Assembly: GCF_001641265.1 (NCBI RefSeq)
Contig: NW_020167521.1
Span: 2,161,853 to 2,225,852, forward strand
Length of the DNA stretch: 64,000 bases
Reading direction: 5' to 3'
DNA from: Pseudogymnoascus destructans
Lineage: Eukaryota > Ascomycota > Leotiomycetes > Thelebolales > Thelebolaceae
The notes beneath the pieces were generated by a model that saw only the letters and a list, made by a program, of their open reading frames with translations, made no database searches and was not told the DNA's origin. Below are positions 63,934 to 64,000 of this stretch, piece after piece; the first letter of the stretch is position 1, and the number at the start of each line of letters is the position of its first letter. A program made the translations under genes and the position numbers.

Positions 63934-64000
63934 TGTCATCGCAATATTCAGAGTTGTTTGACTCTGACAATCCTATTTCTAATATATTCTCAGACTCTCT
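63934..64000 (+). CDS. Start of another gene, running off the window
   Basis: ATG at 63934 opens a frame (MSSQYSELFDSDNPISN) to the window end. It has a Ser/Asp-rich N-terminus like the acidic part of the preceding gene. Too short to classify. Confidence 0.35.

Overview
The window looks like nuclear DNA of a filamentous ascomycete (Pezizomycotina). Introns are short (about 45-70 nt) with GT..AG ends and TACTAAC-type branch sites. The unique genes are typically fungal: a Zn2Cys6 regulator, lipin/PAH1, DPP III and a peroxisomal hydratase ending in SKL. Most of the remainder is transposable elements. I cannot name the species.

Layout. 1-13348 is a gene-bearing arm: simple repeats (300-1535), a Zn2Cys6 factor (2460-3729, +), a PTS1 MaoC-type hydratase (4393-5450, +), dipeptidyl peptidase III (7428-9588, -, with an apparent C-terminal frameshift) and phosphatidate phosphatase PAH1 (10332-12839, -). 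13354-19795 is a decayed Ty3/gypsy element E1 bounded by TG..CA ends and a CGCAG target duplication. 20660-25657 is a pogo-type element (P0) split by a second pogo element (P1) and a solo LTR. 25719-29661 is a composite with 21-bp terminal inverted repeats and a 9-bp target duplication; it holds two intact pogo-type transposase ORFs, the second in its own complete element. 30012-33475 is a three-exon FN3/coiled-coil host gene. 33904-36440 is a ruined glycoside hydrolase family 2 gene. 36497-39670 is transposase and LTR wreckage. 40828-47551 is a chromodomain gypsy element (E2) with near-identical 936-bp LTRs, followed without a break by a second, truncated internal region (47552-48875). 49892-50322 is a small secreted Cys-rich protein cut off at a lone N (50323). 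50324-52044 is more LTR and transposase debris. 52045-57244 is a third gypsy element (E3). 57242-58330 is a broken regulator relic, and 58342-60220 a decayed pogo element. 61685-64000 holds a divergent histone-H3-like gene, a divergently transcribed orphan gene and the start of a third gene.

The strongest candidate for something undescribed is a Cys-rich gene family with three copies here (13676-14803 +, 39671-40327 -, 53367-53997 +). All three have identical Cys spacing CX2C-X12-C-X8-CX2C-X6-C, an intron just after the motif and a second intron further on. Two copies lie inside gypsy elements, between the 3' end of pol and the 3' LTR, in antisense orientation to the element. In E3 a polypurine tract and LTR follow on the far side of the gene; in E1 matching target duplications enclose it. 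The encoded motif resembles a Zn2Cys6 cluster with an enlarged first loop.

The second candidate is the right edge. An H3-like protein keeps K4 but has R at position 9 and T at 14. It sits head to head with an orphan gene, and both genes' introns and flanks carry repeated TCTGGTAATC motifs.

Many frameshifts in otherwise young sequences are explained by one missing base, often in a short homopolymer, so part of the apparent decay could be assembly error. Repeat-pair differences compared by eye are mainly CpG to TpG.
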